Positions 21,621 to 34,489 of a DNA stretch of 64,000 bases are shown piece after piece. Source of the DNA: Paragonimus westermani. Lineage: Eukaryota > Platyhelminthes > Trematoda > Plagiorchiida > Troglotrematidae. Within the stretch, counting starts at the first letter, position 1; the number at the start of each line of letters is the position of its first letter. The stretch lies in NCBI GenBank assembly GCA_008508345.1, contig QNGE01000149.1, positions 138,312 to 202,311 on the forward strand, given 5' to 3'. The translations under genes and the position numbers were made by a program. The notes beneath the pieces were generated by a model. It saw only the letters and a program-made list of their open reading frames with translations. It was not told the origin of the DNA and searched no databases.

Positions 21621-23880
21621 CCGGCGCACAGTAACTGTCCAATTAACTCCAGTAGATGATCCCACCGCTTGAACTTCTCAACAGGTTTGGCTGATATTAA
21701 CGATCATACCTGCGCACTATGACGTAAGTGTAGCCTGAGTTCAGATCTTGGTTGTGTCAACACAGTGTACTGTTGACAAGTCTACCAAGAGCGAACCTAG
21801 AGTCATGCCTCCTTCACCCCTCCCCCAAGCCGAAGAATATCTCTGGAACTATATTGGCGTTTACAGTTCAAAATCGATATCTTACCGTCACTTGTTTGTA
21901 TGGTAAGTAACAGTGTACTAAGTGGGAAACCTAACAGAAAAGTGGTCTGCTCCGAAACTTTGTATTGTGATAAAAATGTAACTAGAACTAATTTTGTATG
22001 GTGTGATAGCATAATTAGTGTGTAGTAAGTGGTCATTACCGATCTACAGACTGTTGAGTGGGTGATAACTGAACCAACTAACCTCGAATTAGTTGATACC
22101 CATATAGAACTAATTAAACTCAATCGAACCTGCTCAGTTGGAACCGATTGCTTTCTCCACCAGTCACTCATTAATTTCGACTATTACATTCACATATTGG
22201 TATTAATTAGGCCGGACTAGTGGGAATAGAATAATGAGTGTACCACTACAATTTACAGAAATTTCTTTCCTCTAATTAAATCCACCTGTTTTCCTCTGCG
22301 TCCTTCAGTTTCGTTTAACCCGTTGCACCAGGTGGACACGAGGACAGGAACGCAACCGTCCCCTCTTTTACGGATGTCGTTCGCCATACCCACTCTTACA
22401 GTTGATTTATTAGGCACCCTGACAACAACAGTTGGCCTCAGTAGAAATAATTTACCACCAAAATACATTTTCACCACCCGCTCCGCTCCACCAACCTAAT
22501 ATCCACCACAATCATCATTGGCTACATCATTATCATTGGTGAAATCAACAACATCTTGTTTTCTAGTAGGCCACAGTATTTAACTTCTCATTTATGCCTA
22601 ATTGGACCCAAGTCAATCGATAGGGAGTAATTACCGTTGGTTTGCCTACTGCCAACAGACCCACAACGGCACCGGGGACAACCAAATGCAACTGCTACTG
22701 AGCTGCCTCGATCGCAATACGTCCCATACAGTCTTCGTTACCACCCGAGCATCAACAACCTCTGCCGCAACTCCAAAGAGCAACGAGGTACAGAAGGAGA
22801 TGGCAATTTAGCAGCTGTGTTACCCACACCATTTGTATGCACCTGGGCAATTTTGACGAAACGGAGACACAACCGTTGTAGGACGTCCAAACCCCTGAGG
22901 CGCCCAGAGTTCGTGTTCTCCCAAGTAAATGCTTGCTCGCTTATGAGGACACGTGTGCTGGCGTTCGACGCAACAGACATTTAGTATAGGCCAATTGTGT
23001 TGATGCTCAGGCTGTTTTCAACAGTATATTTTACCAGTTCAAAATGCAGCATATCTGCAAACTGATTAATTCACCATATGGTCATGTATACGAGGCGCTT
23101 CACTTCAGTTAACTTCTGTGTAGCTTTGCATGGCCGATACAATCTCGCTAACTACGCTGTTTATTTTACCACGGTCACGTGTCGGTTAACCAAATTGTGA
23201 AATGAAAAACTGTCCTAGTATTTTTCGACTAATTTCCCTTCGAAATTATGTATGGGAAGATAAATGCATAAAAAAGTTCCTTAAATAGCTAGGAGAAATG
23301 GACAAAACGGTGGCTGCATAAATGTCCTTTATCTTATAAGTTGTGTCGTCTGTAAATTGTTACTCGAGCCAAAACAAACAGTTACTCAGGCAACGGTGTT
23401 ATCCTGTTAGTACGAGTAGAGAAACGGGGAATTTCATTCTCCGCTGAACAATCAAAATGCTTATATATCATTCACGTCAGCTGCGTACTGTCAAATATAT
23501 TGGTTGGTTCACCTACCACTGAGATAAACATGACCGATATCATTTTTACGAGGTACTATCTAACTACACTGTCAGCATAAGACAGAAATTTCGTTTTTGC
23601 TAAAACAACAAACCGCTCCAGTTTATTCAAACTGTTATCAAATTAGTGCTGTACTGTGTGTTACATTCCGAAGAATTAGTTCTACAAAGGTGAGTGTTCT
23701 GTCGAAGCTGTACATCAAGCCGGCAATCCACTGAGACCGGTTTCATGCTCAACTGGACTCATAGAGAGGCCAAAATATCGTCACTTCTACCGTGATTGGT
23801 GTATTACTGCTCTGTTTTTACCCACCGACGTTTTTACCCGTCATTATTGACCCTTGGCCATTTTGTCTTTTTTTTCTGAG
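21621..23880. other. no gene recognised
   Basis: Open frames of 60-122 codons on both strands (for example 21803-22171 minus, 22602-22984 plus) have no anchored exon boundaries. The 22.6-22.98 kb stretch is somewhat richer in GC than its surroundings. Confidence 0.35.
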
Positions 23881-24057
23881 GACTATACTGCTGACGTCAG
23901 TTGTTATGCGAGCTGATTCCAGGTTGAGCGTTTTTGGTCTCATCCCGGTCTTTTACAATTCACCCATGTCTACCGACTGTCAGGTAAGTCACGTTGGCGG
24001 GTAAATTCGGTGACCCCCCAATCCACACAGATGAAGCCCAAATGTATTTATAAATGA
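23881..24057 (+). CDS. two-exon 3' end of an unrecognised gene
   Basis: Exon 23881-23983 follows a very pyrimidine-rich acceptor (TTTTGTCTTTTTTTTCTGAG). It ends at CTGTCAG|GTAAGT, close to an ideal donor. The 47 bp intron 23984-24030 ends ATCCACACAG. The last exon 24031-24057 continues in phase to TGA. The reading is TILLTSVVMRADSRLSVFGL, then IPVFYNSPMSTDCQ joined to MKPKCIYK. Upstream exons are not identified. It lies ~150 bp before the Penelope-like relic and is in the same orientation, but its frame is not part of that element as far as I can tell. Confidence 0.4.
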
Positions 24058-24199
24058 TTGAAAGTTTTCATTGAACTCTCAAAGAAAACCGTGATACCCA
24101 ATTGTTTTCGATACGTCAACATCTGATCAATGTAATTATACGCATTCTGCGGAATGCAAACAGCATGTGAACAAAACACAGACCAAGCAGAGCGTCGCA

Positions 24200-26090
24200 A
24201 AATTTCAAAGAATCTAAAGTCTAGTCAGTTAGGGAGTAAATTACTAGTGTTAATGATGAGTGGTTTGAAATTCCACCCCTCACAGAGTCACAGAGTTATC
24301 GGTTGCAGTTTGGGCAGGCATGTACGTCGATTATGTGACGTTTGGCCATGGCAACTGCAAACAGTCGCTACCAAATAGGCGCACAGAAGACGGTCGGAAC
24401 TGATGGGCGGTCTCGGGGAAGGGAGGCTTACAACGCAATTTCCTATCAACTCAGAAGGAGATGGAGCTGATTCGTCACAGCTCTACTTAGAGTATTATCG
24501 TCAGGACCAAAGATTTATTATCCAAGCCGTAGAGACGAACAACCAGAGGATGAATAAAATTTGAAATTATCTACAACCAGGCCTGTCATTTGACACGCAT
24601 TTCAAATGCCACTTTGGAGCAATTCACAGCAGATCTAGTAGACTGCTGTTATCAGTACGGGCAAACCCAGTTTGCTTATGAGAGTTTTGTGACTGCTAGA
24701 CGTTTGCAAGGCCTTGAGAACTCTCCGTGAACGTGGAGGTATCCCCGTGAGACATTTCAACAAAGGTTCAAGCATAGTCATTATGAAGAGGAAGGAATAC
24801 ATTGATAAAATGTTGGGGATTCACTCAGATCAGAGTAAACTGAGCAAACTTGAGGCTGAGAAAGAAAAAATTCTGATCAAGGGTCAAATCATAAACAGAC
24901 TCAAGCGACTTTTACAAGACTGAATAATTACAGACACAGTTCAGACGAATTGAACCGACTGGCTCTATCATCCTTCGTTCGTACGGTCCACCCAAGATCC
25001 ACAAGCTAAATCTTTGAGGTCTGTTCTTGATATATTTAATTCCTCGCACCACTCGACAACATTGTGTTTAACAGACCAACCTGAACCTATTCACTAGCAA
25101 TTATGTCCGCATAGCCTACGATGCACGTTATATTTTGTTAATAACGTGGATGACATTAGTACGAATAGTCAGTACGTGTGTTCGCTAGACGTCTGCTCGT
25201 CATTCAAAAATGTCATCCTGTTTCAGATTGCCATTTTCATTTGTGAACACACCGACTAGTCGGACGCTCAGTTCAGCATAACGACATCTACGCTGAATTA
25301 AATGTTTTTACGATGTGTTCTCAACGTCCAAGTTACATTTAACAATGAACTGTATCGCCAGACCAGTGGGATCCCCACTGGGTTCACTACTGGCAGATAT
25401 TTTCGTGGGCAAGTTGAAATGTCAACAACTGAGGCAGATTATGTACATTTTTTGTTTCTACCGGCGGTACGTAGACTTTTTTGTGTGCTGAAGTATGAGC
25501 ATGATCTACCTGAAGCCGTTCACTCAGTCAGGCACATCCGGCCATTACGTTTACTTCTGAAACGGAATCAAAAACTTGTTTCATTTTCAAAATGTGATAT
25601 TCAGTGGGCACCCAGATGGTAGTTTGTAACGCTGCGTTCATCGTAGAGCAGCATAGACTGGACAGCATGAACCTGAATATTTTGTGCCTTTGAACCGAAA
25701 ACGAAACTTCATTCCCCATCTGATCAGTAAAACAATAAAAATTTGCTTTGCAAAAGACAAACAAAGAACTGGAGACAGTCATCAGACCGTTTCATCACCC
25801 GGAATATGATTGTAACTAAGCCAAGGAGTCTGATTACCGTGGTAAAGAAAGTCTCTTTTACCCGTCTTCCTTCTAAGAGTGATACTGCAACAGAGACACT
25901 CAACCATCGACATTATCAGACTCAGGTGCACATTTCCAGCAGCAGCGCTATACCGTTGGTTCACCACACCCTCTACCGAAACTGTGCCTGGAAAACAAAC
26001 TCCATGTCCTCGACCAATCCGGAATTGTGTACTCATTCTTCTACCGTGTAACGGGTCACGTATGGGATATTATTAAATTGGAGGACGCAT
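24200..26090 (+). mobile_element. Penelope-like retroelement, dead copy
   Basis: Reverse-transcriptase landmarks of Penelope-like elements occur in order, across several frames. An N-terminal LMMSGLKFHPS lies near 24252. LRERGGIPVRHFNKGSSIVI lies at 24726-24785; the family has a DKG-type motif here. YGPPKIHK is at 24982-25005. SLDVCSSFKN at about 25182 is the first catalytic aspartate region. ELYRQTSGIPTG lies at 25347, then LLADIFVGKLK (25384, frame shifted). YRRYVDFF at 25459-25482 stands where the family has YxDD, so the second aspartate is missing. FVPLNRKRNFIP at 25681 follows. A weakly conserved region near 26000-26080 sits where the GIY-YIG endonuclease would be. Frameshifts and stops show the copy is inactive. 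I found no long terminal repeats around it. Confidence 0.7.
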
Positions 26091-29000
26091 GTTTGTAAGT
26101 ACAATGAAGATGCAAGTGGTCGAAGTGATTAGATTGATCAATAGAAAAAGAGCGGGGCGGACACTACCAAAACATTGGCAAGTAAAGTGAACTGCCATCA
26201 AAACCAGGAACCACGTGTGTGAGTACGTGCACGTTATTCGTTACACTGAGGTTAGTCCAAAACCGCTCGCCCAAACTCTGCTCATGAAATGAGGCTATCT
26301 GTTAATGCCAGCGAGAGAGAAAACGGTAGACTTATAGTTTCTACAGCTAGCAACCTTTAATCACTAAGTTTTGCAGTCCACTGATTACCGGTTCCAATCG
26401 TGCTTAGACTATTCCTATCCGATGAATCCAACGGGATGAGTTGGAAGATTTGCATGATAAAACAACAGAGATGGTTTGGCACCTCACATTCACTGTGATG
26501 ATGCAAGTCGAATAAAATGTTTCTATTCAACACATTGAGTTTAGGCCGTTGCAGCAAATAACGTATTTTTCTGAATGAGGGATTTTTATAATCCAACCTG
26601 AGTTAATACATGTAAGACATTTTGTACAGGCCAGAACAAAAGTAAAACTTGTCGGCCAATCTGCACCATCAACAGCCTCAGACCAACTGTAACCGTAGTG
26701 AAAGAATTCATTTCACCTGTTTCGTGTTTTTCTCTAATCCCAACGTAATTCATATTATCTGTGCAACAAAGTGGAAAGCGTCTGATAATTGTCAAAAACC
26801 AGTAACTTGCTAATTTGAGTGAATTTTCTTGAATTCATACAGCTGGGTAGGCTGAATGTTGAGTAGAGCTCTAAGGAAACCAGTAACAGGTTAATTATTT
26901 TGTCTATCTCGTAAAACATAATAACGCGGGATCAACTGTACTGGACTCTATCTTAAAAAGTTTATACTGGTGAAATGTTCTTTCCCCTAATTTCCTCAAG
27001 TCCTGAAATGGCTAGGCACATGTTGACTTTCACATCTAGACGCGCCAACATGAAACAGCTGATGACCAAGTTGCCTTCTGAAACGGCAGAATTATGTGAA
27101 ACAAGTGAGGTCAACCGGTAAGGTTCGATTTAGTTCCCAGTTGTTTTAAGACAGTATCACGAAAGCCAGCTTGTTATTTTACGTTTCTGTTACCTGCCCG
27201 TGTGTGTACATACCGACTCGGCCTCACATTTCGGTCAGCCTCATCAAACTGGGACGTTTGGGTGGCCCACACGGAAGGAACACAGAAGGAACGGTACATC
27301 CGGTCTTGTGTAGTCATGGCGTAACAAGCACGTGTGGTGCGAGCTAGCATAAACGCGCATGTGTGCTAATTTGCTTCATCAATCGCATAATGACTGTCAA
27401 TCTTAATCCACCCATAAAAGTCGCGGGAGCGGTTGAAGCAACCTTATCAGCGCCTATCTAAACGAAAGAATCTAGACCCGACAGAATGTTTTCACCCGAC
27501 CGACTGCACACACGCACGTGCGTTGGCGCACTTGTTTTGACAGGATGTATATTGTGCAGAATTCTGATGATTAGGCTGATGATGCAAGTGGCAGTTACCG
27601 TTCGAATTTTTTGTCGCCCAACCCAATCTGTTTACGTTTCATAATCAATCACTTGGTCGGCCATTCAGTCCGGCGGTTGTCTACCCCTCTTGTAACAACA
27701 ACAACCTCGAACACCTTACATAGTAGGATAGGGTAAACTATTGGTAGGCTCACCCCATTCATTCACGTCTATCTAACCGGCTTAGCAAGATCGGGCGTCC
27801 CGTCGACTGTTGGGCGCACCTGTGGTCGGTCATGTATGCAAACGTGTGATTCTAAGACCGTATTTCGATATGTCAGTTTTAGACCCGGTAACTACTGGCC
27901 GGTTGCGAAAGTTGGTGAGGCCAATCAGCCCTTATCGACATCGGCCTCGACTCCACATGTGGCTGTGTCCAGACCAGTTGAGTCCGCAACCTCCCGTCAC
28001 CGGAATCCTCAGTAGGCGATACGCATTCCCGTTCTAGCACAGTTTCCACAATCTACACCACCACTGCCGTGGTCGTTCCTGGGCAACTGACTGAAGGTTG
28101 AGGTTGTGTCCATAGGCAGCTGGCTAATTAGACAGGCCACAAAAGTGGGTGTTAATGAATCTCCGTAAATGATGACGTTAAGGTGAATGATGCAGCTGTG
28201 CCGTGCGCCCACACATATGCATCCATGTTGTGGTGTGCATGACCGCACTCGTCCACAGCAGAATTTTACGCTAAGCCGTTTGGACGAAGAGGTCAGTAGT
28301 TATACCTCCCTCCCTTTCTCTTCTATGGCCACATCAAGTACACGCATATACACACACACACTGGGACATAAGACTTCAGATTATATCGTTTGAAGCCAGA
28401 CCAACTCCATTTTTATTCAGGTAGAACAAACTTCAGTTAGTCATTGACAAGCACTCACAGAGGGACGCCAACAGATGATGCGCCTCAGCAGTGAATGGTA
28501 TAATGATCGCTAGATTAGTATGAACGGCTCAGTTTGCTAAATGAATGAGACTGCGTAGTGGGTTCCGCATATGTGAAACTTGATTATGCGCCTAGTGTTA
28601 TACCATCAGGCAGAAAGCTTCTGTTCTAAAGTACACTCTGGTAGAACTTACTACCATCGCAGATCTATATGCTGTGCTAAATCTGTTGCATTTCCCAAAC
28701 AGACTTCAAGTAAATTTACTACCTGGTTAAAAATGAATCCGTATTACAAAGAGCGGTAACCGAATGTGTAGCAATTCGGTACCCACCAATTATCGAACAT
28801 GTGTCTACTTTGCACTAAAAGCTCTTCAGATTTTCGTTTCTCACTTGTTTCGTGCTTCCGCACAATGTTTGGTGGTACACTTGATCACATATCAGGCCAT
28901 CTCTGTGATATGGCTTCAAGTGTAACCCACAGTATATAAAATTCATGGTAAAAATGATTAAATTCACGGTGGTAGTCTATTCGCCACCCCATCCCAACAT

Positions 29001-29391
29001 AAATCTGAAATTTAAAGTGGACTAATTCAAGTTAAGCACACGGGTTCGGTATATTTGAAAGCTCATTGTCACCATGGAAATAAGCAACTTGCTGCATCAA
29101 AGCGGTGTGATAAGAAACAATGACTGGGTGACTTCCCCACATTAAAATCAAACAGTGCAATTAGTTTTAAACAAAAGTCGCGGGTTTCACCTACTTTTTA
29201 ACCTCGTGGAACTTAAGGAAGAAGAATCCTAATCTCCTAACAGCTTCTATCAGTCACATTCGATTATCTGTGAGGTTCAGAATCAACTACGATTCGAAGC
29301 TTGTGGATTGTCTCGACAAATGATCCCCGATCTGAGATCATGGTGCTTTTCAACATTTTTCTGCTTGCGCATATTGTAGCAAAAAAGGCGT
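26091..29391. other. long stretch without a supported gene
   Basis: The part 27.2-28.3 kb is richer in GC and CpG than average, with open frames on both strands (27810-28037, 28009-28248) but no splice-anchored model. A short CA run is at 28347. The rest is AT-rich and featureless to my reading. Confidence 0.35.
28347..28361. repeat. (CA)n microsatellite
   Basis: A short perfect CA run within CATATACACACACACACACT. Confidence 0.8.
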
Positions 29392-29922
29392 TCAGTAAAG
29401 CAGTATCTTTATCGTCACGTCAGAATTCCAGTCCACAACACCCCCGGTTTCCGCTCCCAGATCATGCGCGCTTCGACCAGATTTATGTGTCCGACGTCTT
29501 CTGTCAGCGGGGTTTTCATCTGCCATTCTTCACCCGTTGGACCGATCTCGCTGGACGGTGGATCGTCCGGTCGCTCGCACTGTCCGCATTTTACCCACCG
29601 TGGACTTTAGCCATACTCTACGACCCTGTTGAGATACTCCACCGAGTGTTGGAATGGTCGCACCCCCAAACTGGTAACCCATTCCATTTTCCCTGTCATG
29701 TCTGAACCGTTGATCCGATCCAGTTGAGCGATGACTCATCCGGTCACCCATGCTGTCCCCGATCCGCTCGGTATGGGGTCTTGGAAGTAACACCTCGCGT
29801 TGAGGTATTCTGCTGCGATTTGAAGCACCCGCATCTCCGGTCTGATAATCCACCACCATATTGCCAATCAAGTTCGTAGAAAGTGACTCTTGTCGGTAGG
29901 CAGTGTGGACTCCCGAGTATTC
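29392..29922 (-). CDS. two-exon coding segment, function unknown
   Basis: Exon 29922-29534 is open for 129 codons, rich in G, R, D, S, T, for example VVDYQTGDAGASNRSRIPQR and MGYQFGGATIPTLGGVSQQG. An in-frame TGA at 29530-29532 would end it. However, it lies inside a 33 bp intron (29533-29501) with donor GTGAAG and acceptor CCGCTGACAG. Splicing keeps phase and continues with RRRTHKSGRSAHDLGAETGG, then VVDWNSDVTIKILLY and TGA at 29392. The 5' boundary is tentative (acceptor TTTTGGAATAG). The Arg/Gly-rich, charged composition suggests a disordered region. The alternative is a recently broken gene with a single stop. Confidence 0.48.
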
Positions 29923-31029
29923 CTATTCCAAAATGATCTGGCAAGAATCAGCATTATTCAGTGTAACAACGGGGATCCACTGAGTAGGTTAGCTTTTCAT
30001 GACGACCATGTATGGAACTGCAGAACATTCTTGGTTCATCGCAAGTAAGTTTAACGTTCTGGGGAATCCACTGTTCTATAAGGCTCTTACGTTCCTTACA
30101 AACAGAAGCGCCTGGAAATTACTACGTAAATAAACAACAGCTGGAGTGAGTAATTGGCGAGATCTCCCCAAAACCATTAAGGCAGTTAGAAAAAACATTT
30201 CTACAACCTCAACCATACAGAGGAAATAAAAAGCACGATCGCCACCGCACAAAAAATAAGGGATACGAAGAAATCGTTCTTACTTATTGAATAGAATGAA
30301 TCCGAAAACAATTTTTTTTTAAAAGAAATGAGAATGTACGTAGTCTCGGTGTGTCTTAAGGATCTTTGACTCCGTGAGTGAGTTTGTAAGTGATCAGATA
30401 TAAGGTTCGTTTGTAAGATTCTGTTTGACAGATTGTCATTGTGTCATGGATTAGACTCAAAGTGACAAACTAGCTAACATTTGTTGCGTGTAAAATTTCA
30501 TATTTCCGTAATAGCTGCAGCCTACTAATTGTATACTACAGGAATTAGAGAGACAAAATACGCATGAATTCAGCAATTACAGAGAGCATCCTGTCCAGAT
30601 ATGGAAAAATTCACGGGCAATACCAAAGTAATGTTAGTTACTGAAAAATACCTTCCCCCTAGTAGAATACCGGTAAGCAGATAAGCGAGTCCTACGTAAA
30701 CAAAATCCATTAAGTGTTTTTTTTGGAAACAACTATGACTCCAACTGTTTAATAGTAATTGCCTCAGTAAAGTGAAGTAATCGCTTTTTCAGCACATGAA
30801 ACACTACCCTCATAACGCTGGTGGGATTTCTATGCTTGCCCAGGACATTTAATAAGCGAGATCAGTTCGAAAATAGACTGAACGATGTATCATTACTAGG
30901 TCGTCATAAAGATTATTTAGAGAAAGGAACGTTTCATCGTCTGGTGTTTTATTCTTTGTGTTAACAAGATCACGGATAAGTGGTAGAGAAATTTTGGTGC
31001 ATGATATTTGTACATCACTGACATCTGCC
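29923..31029. other. no gene recognised
   Basis: AT-rich, with homopolymer A/T tracts near 30309 and 30718. A tiny ATG frame at 30007 meets a GTAAGT donor, but nothing longer can be built from it. Confidence 0.35.
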
Positions 31030-31295
31030 AAATTCCCACAGAATTTTCGGTCATTTCTTTGTGAAAAGAAGTACTACACTGGAATTTTGCTCTTGTTAGA
31101 GCTCATCAGTAGTGTATCTCCTTGTCATTGTCGGGATTAGAAGTTCTTCCACTCTTTCGTGAGACAACCATGTTGACCATTGTGCCGCTGACCTCACATT
31201 GGGTGTGACCGAATTACTGTAGGCAAGCATTCGTTTATGAGCACTGCTCAAATTGCCAGGTCGCTTTATGAGGAAATACAGTAACTGCAATGTTA
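31030..31295 (-). repeat. ribozyme-SINE, moderately preserved
   Basis: The reverse-complement copy has a tail, linker (GTGAAAAGAAGTACTACAC), ribozyme (31071-31115), tRNA-like head (GACCATTGTGCCGCTGACCTC) and 5' block. The ribozyme keeps CUGAUGA and a perfect stem II (GCUCU/AGAGC, loop AACA), but G12 is A and the cleavage triplet is GUG. Its helix III (AUUCCAGU) differs from the palindrome in the intact copy. Predicted inactive. Confidence 0.62.
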
Positions 31296-32567
31296 CGAAC
31301 ATCGTTCTGATCATGAAAACATGAGAGAGGCATGGTGCTGACTACTGCACTCAAGCATTCGCATTCTATTGTAAACGTGAAATTCTATAAACAACGATGG
31401 CGGTATCCCTTACGGATACAGTTTGTCAGAGAACATGGTAGGAGAATTCAAGCAGATAAACGTTTACCCGCGCAGAATTGAGTGATCGAAAAGGACTGAC
31501 TAAGTCTGGGCAGGAGGCATTCGACTGCCACATAATATTCTCCCTTAACTTCCAGTCGCTCATGTTGCTGTTCAGACCGATTGGATACTATTAGAAGCTG
31601 AGGGAATCAAACTGTTGATAGTCGCATTTCGATAGCTTGTAAACCTTGTTTATGACAACCCCGGAGTAACTTTGACGGTCGTATCTTTTCTCCCTCCCAT
31701 TAGTCCGATCAGCCGACAGCTTCCATACGTTGGATGCGAGTAGCTAATACGAGATGTGAAGTGACGACCTAATCGTACGTGATGGTGATTGTTGATTCTA
31801 CCTGACGCGAGACGACACAACTTGTTCACCCCTGTTATACTTAGATTTGGTCCGTCGCCGAATAAGTGAAAACTGAACAATTGATACGGGGAGATTGCAG
31901 TCACAACTCTGGTAGATAGTCGGGATACTATGATACTGCTCAATCTGTTGTGTTTTCCTGTACATACCTGGGATAAAATCAAACCTAGTTCCAGAACGTG
32001 TGCAGCTCGTGAACAGTGATGCAATTTCAAAAGGCGACGTAGTTCACTACCAGAAGTGAAGATTAGTTTTATATATGTATATAAATGAAACAATATGCCC
32101 TTGAGATTTGGGGTTTCTGCCTGGTCCATGACCGTGAATAGTACATTTCTCTCCATTTGCTAAGCTGAAATGGCAACGGATTAACTGTCTTCAGTAAGTA
32201 CGGATAACTACCTAATAGAATTGACTAATTATTCATGAAGCAACGACAAGTCCTGTGAGGCCATACTTTGTTTTCATTTTTCAGTTGTGATAATGAGTCT
32301 AACTGTACAAGTTGGTGATGTCAATTTAATAACCAACTGATAGTGAAACACTAGCGTAAAGTTATTTCGAAATCAGTTACAGTGATACAGAAGCAAATGT
32401 AACGGATAACCTGTGCAAACTTTCTCCACCATCTTTTCTGTTTTACTCCTGATACAGTGCTGACTGAGGTTGAGACGATCAACTATCGCCACCAAATATG
32501 CTATTAAGCTATGTTATTGGCAAGAAACTCAGATGTTTCATCAACACCGAGAAACGGAAGATGAAAC
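31296..32567. other. no firm gene; one long open frame
   Basis: A 168-codon minus-strand frame at 32156-31650 ends ...LIGLMGGRKDTTVKVTPGLS. It is among the longest open stretches in the window and starts at an ATG. Without splice anchors or a recognisable domain it stays a candidate. It could be a repeat-derived frame. Confidence 0.25.
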
Positions 32568-32723
32568 TCACAGAACTAAAAAACCACTATGGGTAAACAT
32601 TTTCCAGTTAAACTTAACGGAAACAGAATGAAATGAGGCTTGCTACGAGAGAACGCAATACGGCTGATTATTCTTACCAAACTGTAGTAAAGTTCTCCTG
32701 ACATACACCAACCAATTTGAAAT
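32568..32723 (-). CDS. possible two-exon gene end, function unknown
   Basis: Exon 32723-32678 (46 nt) reads FQIGWCMSGELYYSL and ends at GTTTG|GTAAGA. A 35 bp intron (32677-32643) ends in the pyrimidine-rich GCGTTCTCTCGTAG. Exon 32642-32568 continues in phase as QASFHSVSVKFNWKMFTHSG, then FLVL, and stops at TGA. A second frame is also open for part of the way, so the reading frame is not certain. The intron size fits the small-intron class in the window. Confidence 0.33.
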
Positions 32724-33084
32724 CTGATTAATTTTAGGAAAAGGACTGTATTTTTTGGATTGGCATTGTGAACGACGTAAATAAAACAACTCAGTAGCGG
32801 ACAAAATAAACTAACACTCGTTAGGAACAACGAAGAACGAAAAACCTTTTGCTTTAGGTCAGGCGGTCGAATTAACTTGGATATGGAAAACTTGCTTGAG
32901 ATTTACGTCGTTATTCTGATGCATAATGTTGAATTTCTTTTGACATATCATATGAACTCACTGGAAGAGCACAGATTCACCGGTCAAAAAGTTATGTCGA
33001 TTCGGCATCGAGTGGTAACAGTTTGATTAGTTGACTGGAAGTGAACTGGTTGAAGTTGAATGAAACAGCCAACCGCCATAATTG
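32724..33084. other. no gene recognised
   Basis: Nothing beyond short frames. Confidence 0.35.
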
Positions 33085-33260
33085 CACCCGATTCATTCCT
33101 TTTCGGAAAATGACTCCAAGCTAGAGCTTTGCTTACTAGTGGCGTGTGTTTCTCAGGACTGGGAGTCTAACCCACGGTTGCATGAGATGTTCGTGCTGAC
33201 CACTGCGTTACTGATCTAGTGGTGTCTTATTAACAACTTGTAACACGTGAAACTGAGATT
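33085..33260 (-). repeat. ribozyme-SINE, decayed
   Basis: The linker (CCTTTTCGGAAAATGACTCC), the B-box region (GGGAGTCTAACCCACGG) and the A-box region (GACCACTGCGTTACTGATCTA) are recognisable in reverse complement. The middle of the ribozyme is deleted. Confidence 0.45.
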
Positions 33261-33954
33261 TGCATCAGACTGTGAGTAATGTTAAAGTCCTATGGGCAGT
33301 TTGTCAAATGCTTCCCAGCCAAACATAATATAGGCCGTGACAATTTAACTGAGACGGTTGCTAAAAGTTGCCAAAAAACGGCCACAAAACTGAACAAACT
33401 ATTTTATTCTGCAAACCAATACACTATATTATAATTTGCATACATTGGTGTAATTGTACTGCGTCAGACGCGCAAAAATTAAACAGGGAAACGTTTAAGA
33501 TTTACAAATCACCACCCAATTTTTCTCAAGTCTAAGTGGTTTGGGCACTTTTCTCATTATTCAGCAATCAAGTATTTTAAGTGAATTGCCCACTAGAAAA
33601 CTAAACAACAGTTACTGTCTACTAGATAAAATTTTCGATGTTGTTTGCATTGCTTACTTGATCTCTTCTAGGTTATCACGCTTAGCAAAATAGATTGGAA
33701 TAGTTGGACTATTCGAAATGATCACTGAACACATTGGATCAGTCACTATAGCAAGTTGGTTTAATCTTTGTACAGTATACGCATTAATTTCTGAATAGGT
33801 TGCTAATGAATTATACGTTAGTTCCTATATTTGTACAGGATGTTTTGGCGCTAGTGGATAGGAATAAAATCCGTATAGGTAAAAGAAAAAACACCAACAA
33901 CGATACGTAAAAAAACTTGAGAAAGGGGGGTATTGGAATTAACCTGTCATGGTT
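33261..33954. other. no gene recognised
   Basis: AT-rich sequence without anchored open frames. Confidence 0.35.
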
Positions 33955-34257
33955 AATAACCAATAACAGAGCTTTTTCCAGCCGATACTGCGCGAGCTCC
34001 AACTTTCCATGTAAGTCGTTTTTCATTCACTTTAGGTGGTCCCAAGTAGAAGTTGATTTGTTGCATATCAGACATACCCCAGTTTGATTCCATTCGGTTG
34101 TAAACATAATTGTTTGCTTCGTGAGATTTTTTGGTTTTATTCTCACTTTTGCCAGTCGAAAAGTCTTTCCACACAATATGCGGTTTACATAGATCAACAG
34201 GTTTTTTTAGGAAGAGCTCACCAAATTGGGTCGAGAATGGAAAACAGTTTCTGCCAC
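33955..34257 (-). CDS. exon candidate, function unknown
   Basis: This is an open frame of about 100 codons after the acceptor ACTGTTTTCCACAAG. It has protein-like composition: FGELFLKKPVDLCKPHIVWK, then DFSTGKSENKTKKSHE, then GPPKVNEKRLTWKVGARAVS. It can be spliced at a weak GTTATT donor across 45 bp (ending CCCCCTTTCTCAAG) to a further 21 codons ending at TAG. The weak donor makes this uncertain. The frame also runs to its own TAA shortly after the donor. I do not recognise the family. Confidence 0.32.
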
Positions 34258-34489
34258 CTTGTGGAAAACAGTTCAGTTTGTCGGAAAAGAGATTGATGTA
34301 GTACAGAACGCTGTAGTGTTTAGGGTTCACGTTAACGTGTATTACTTAAATATTTTATAGTTCTTTGTGTCTTTTACTGCCTCCAGCCTTTTACTTTGAC
34401 CTTTTGGAAATTACTAACAACGGAACAATCATTGGTGACTTATTTTAACGGTAGGAATATAAGGTAATTTTCTCGAATTTGGGGTTGCT

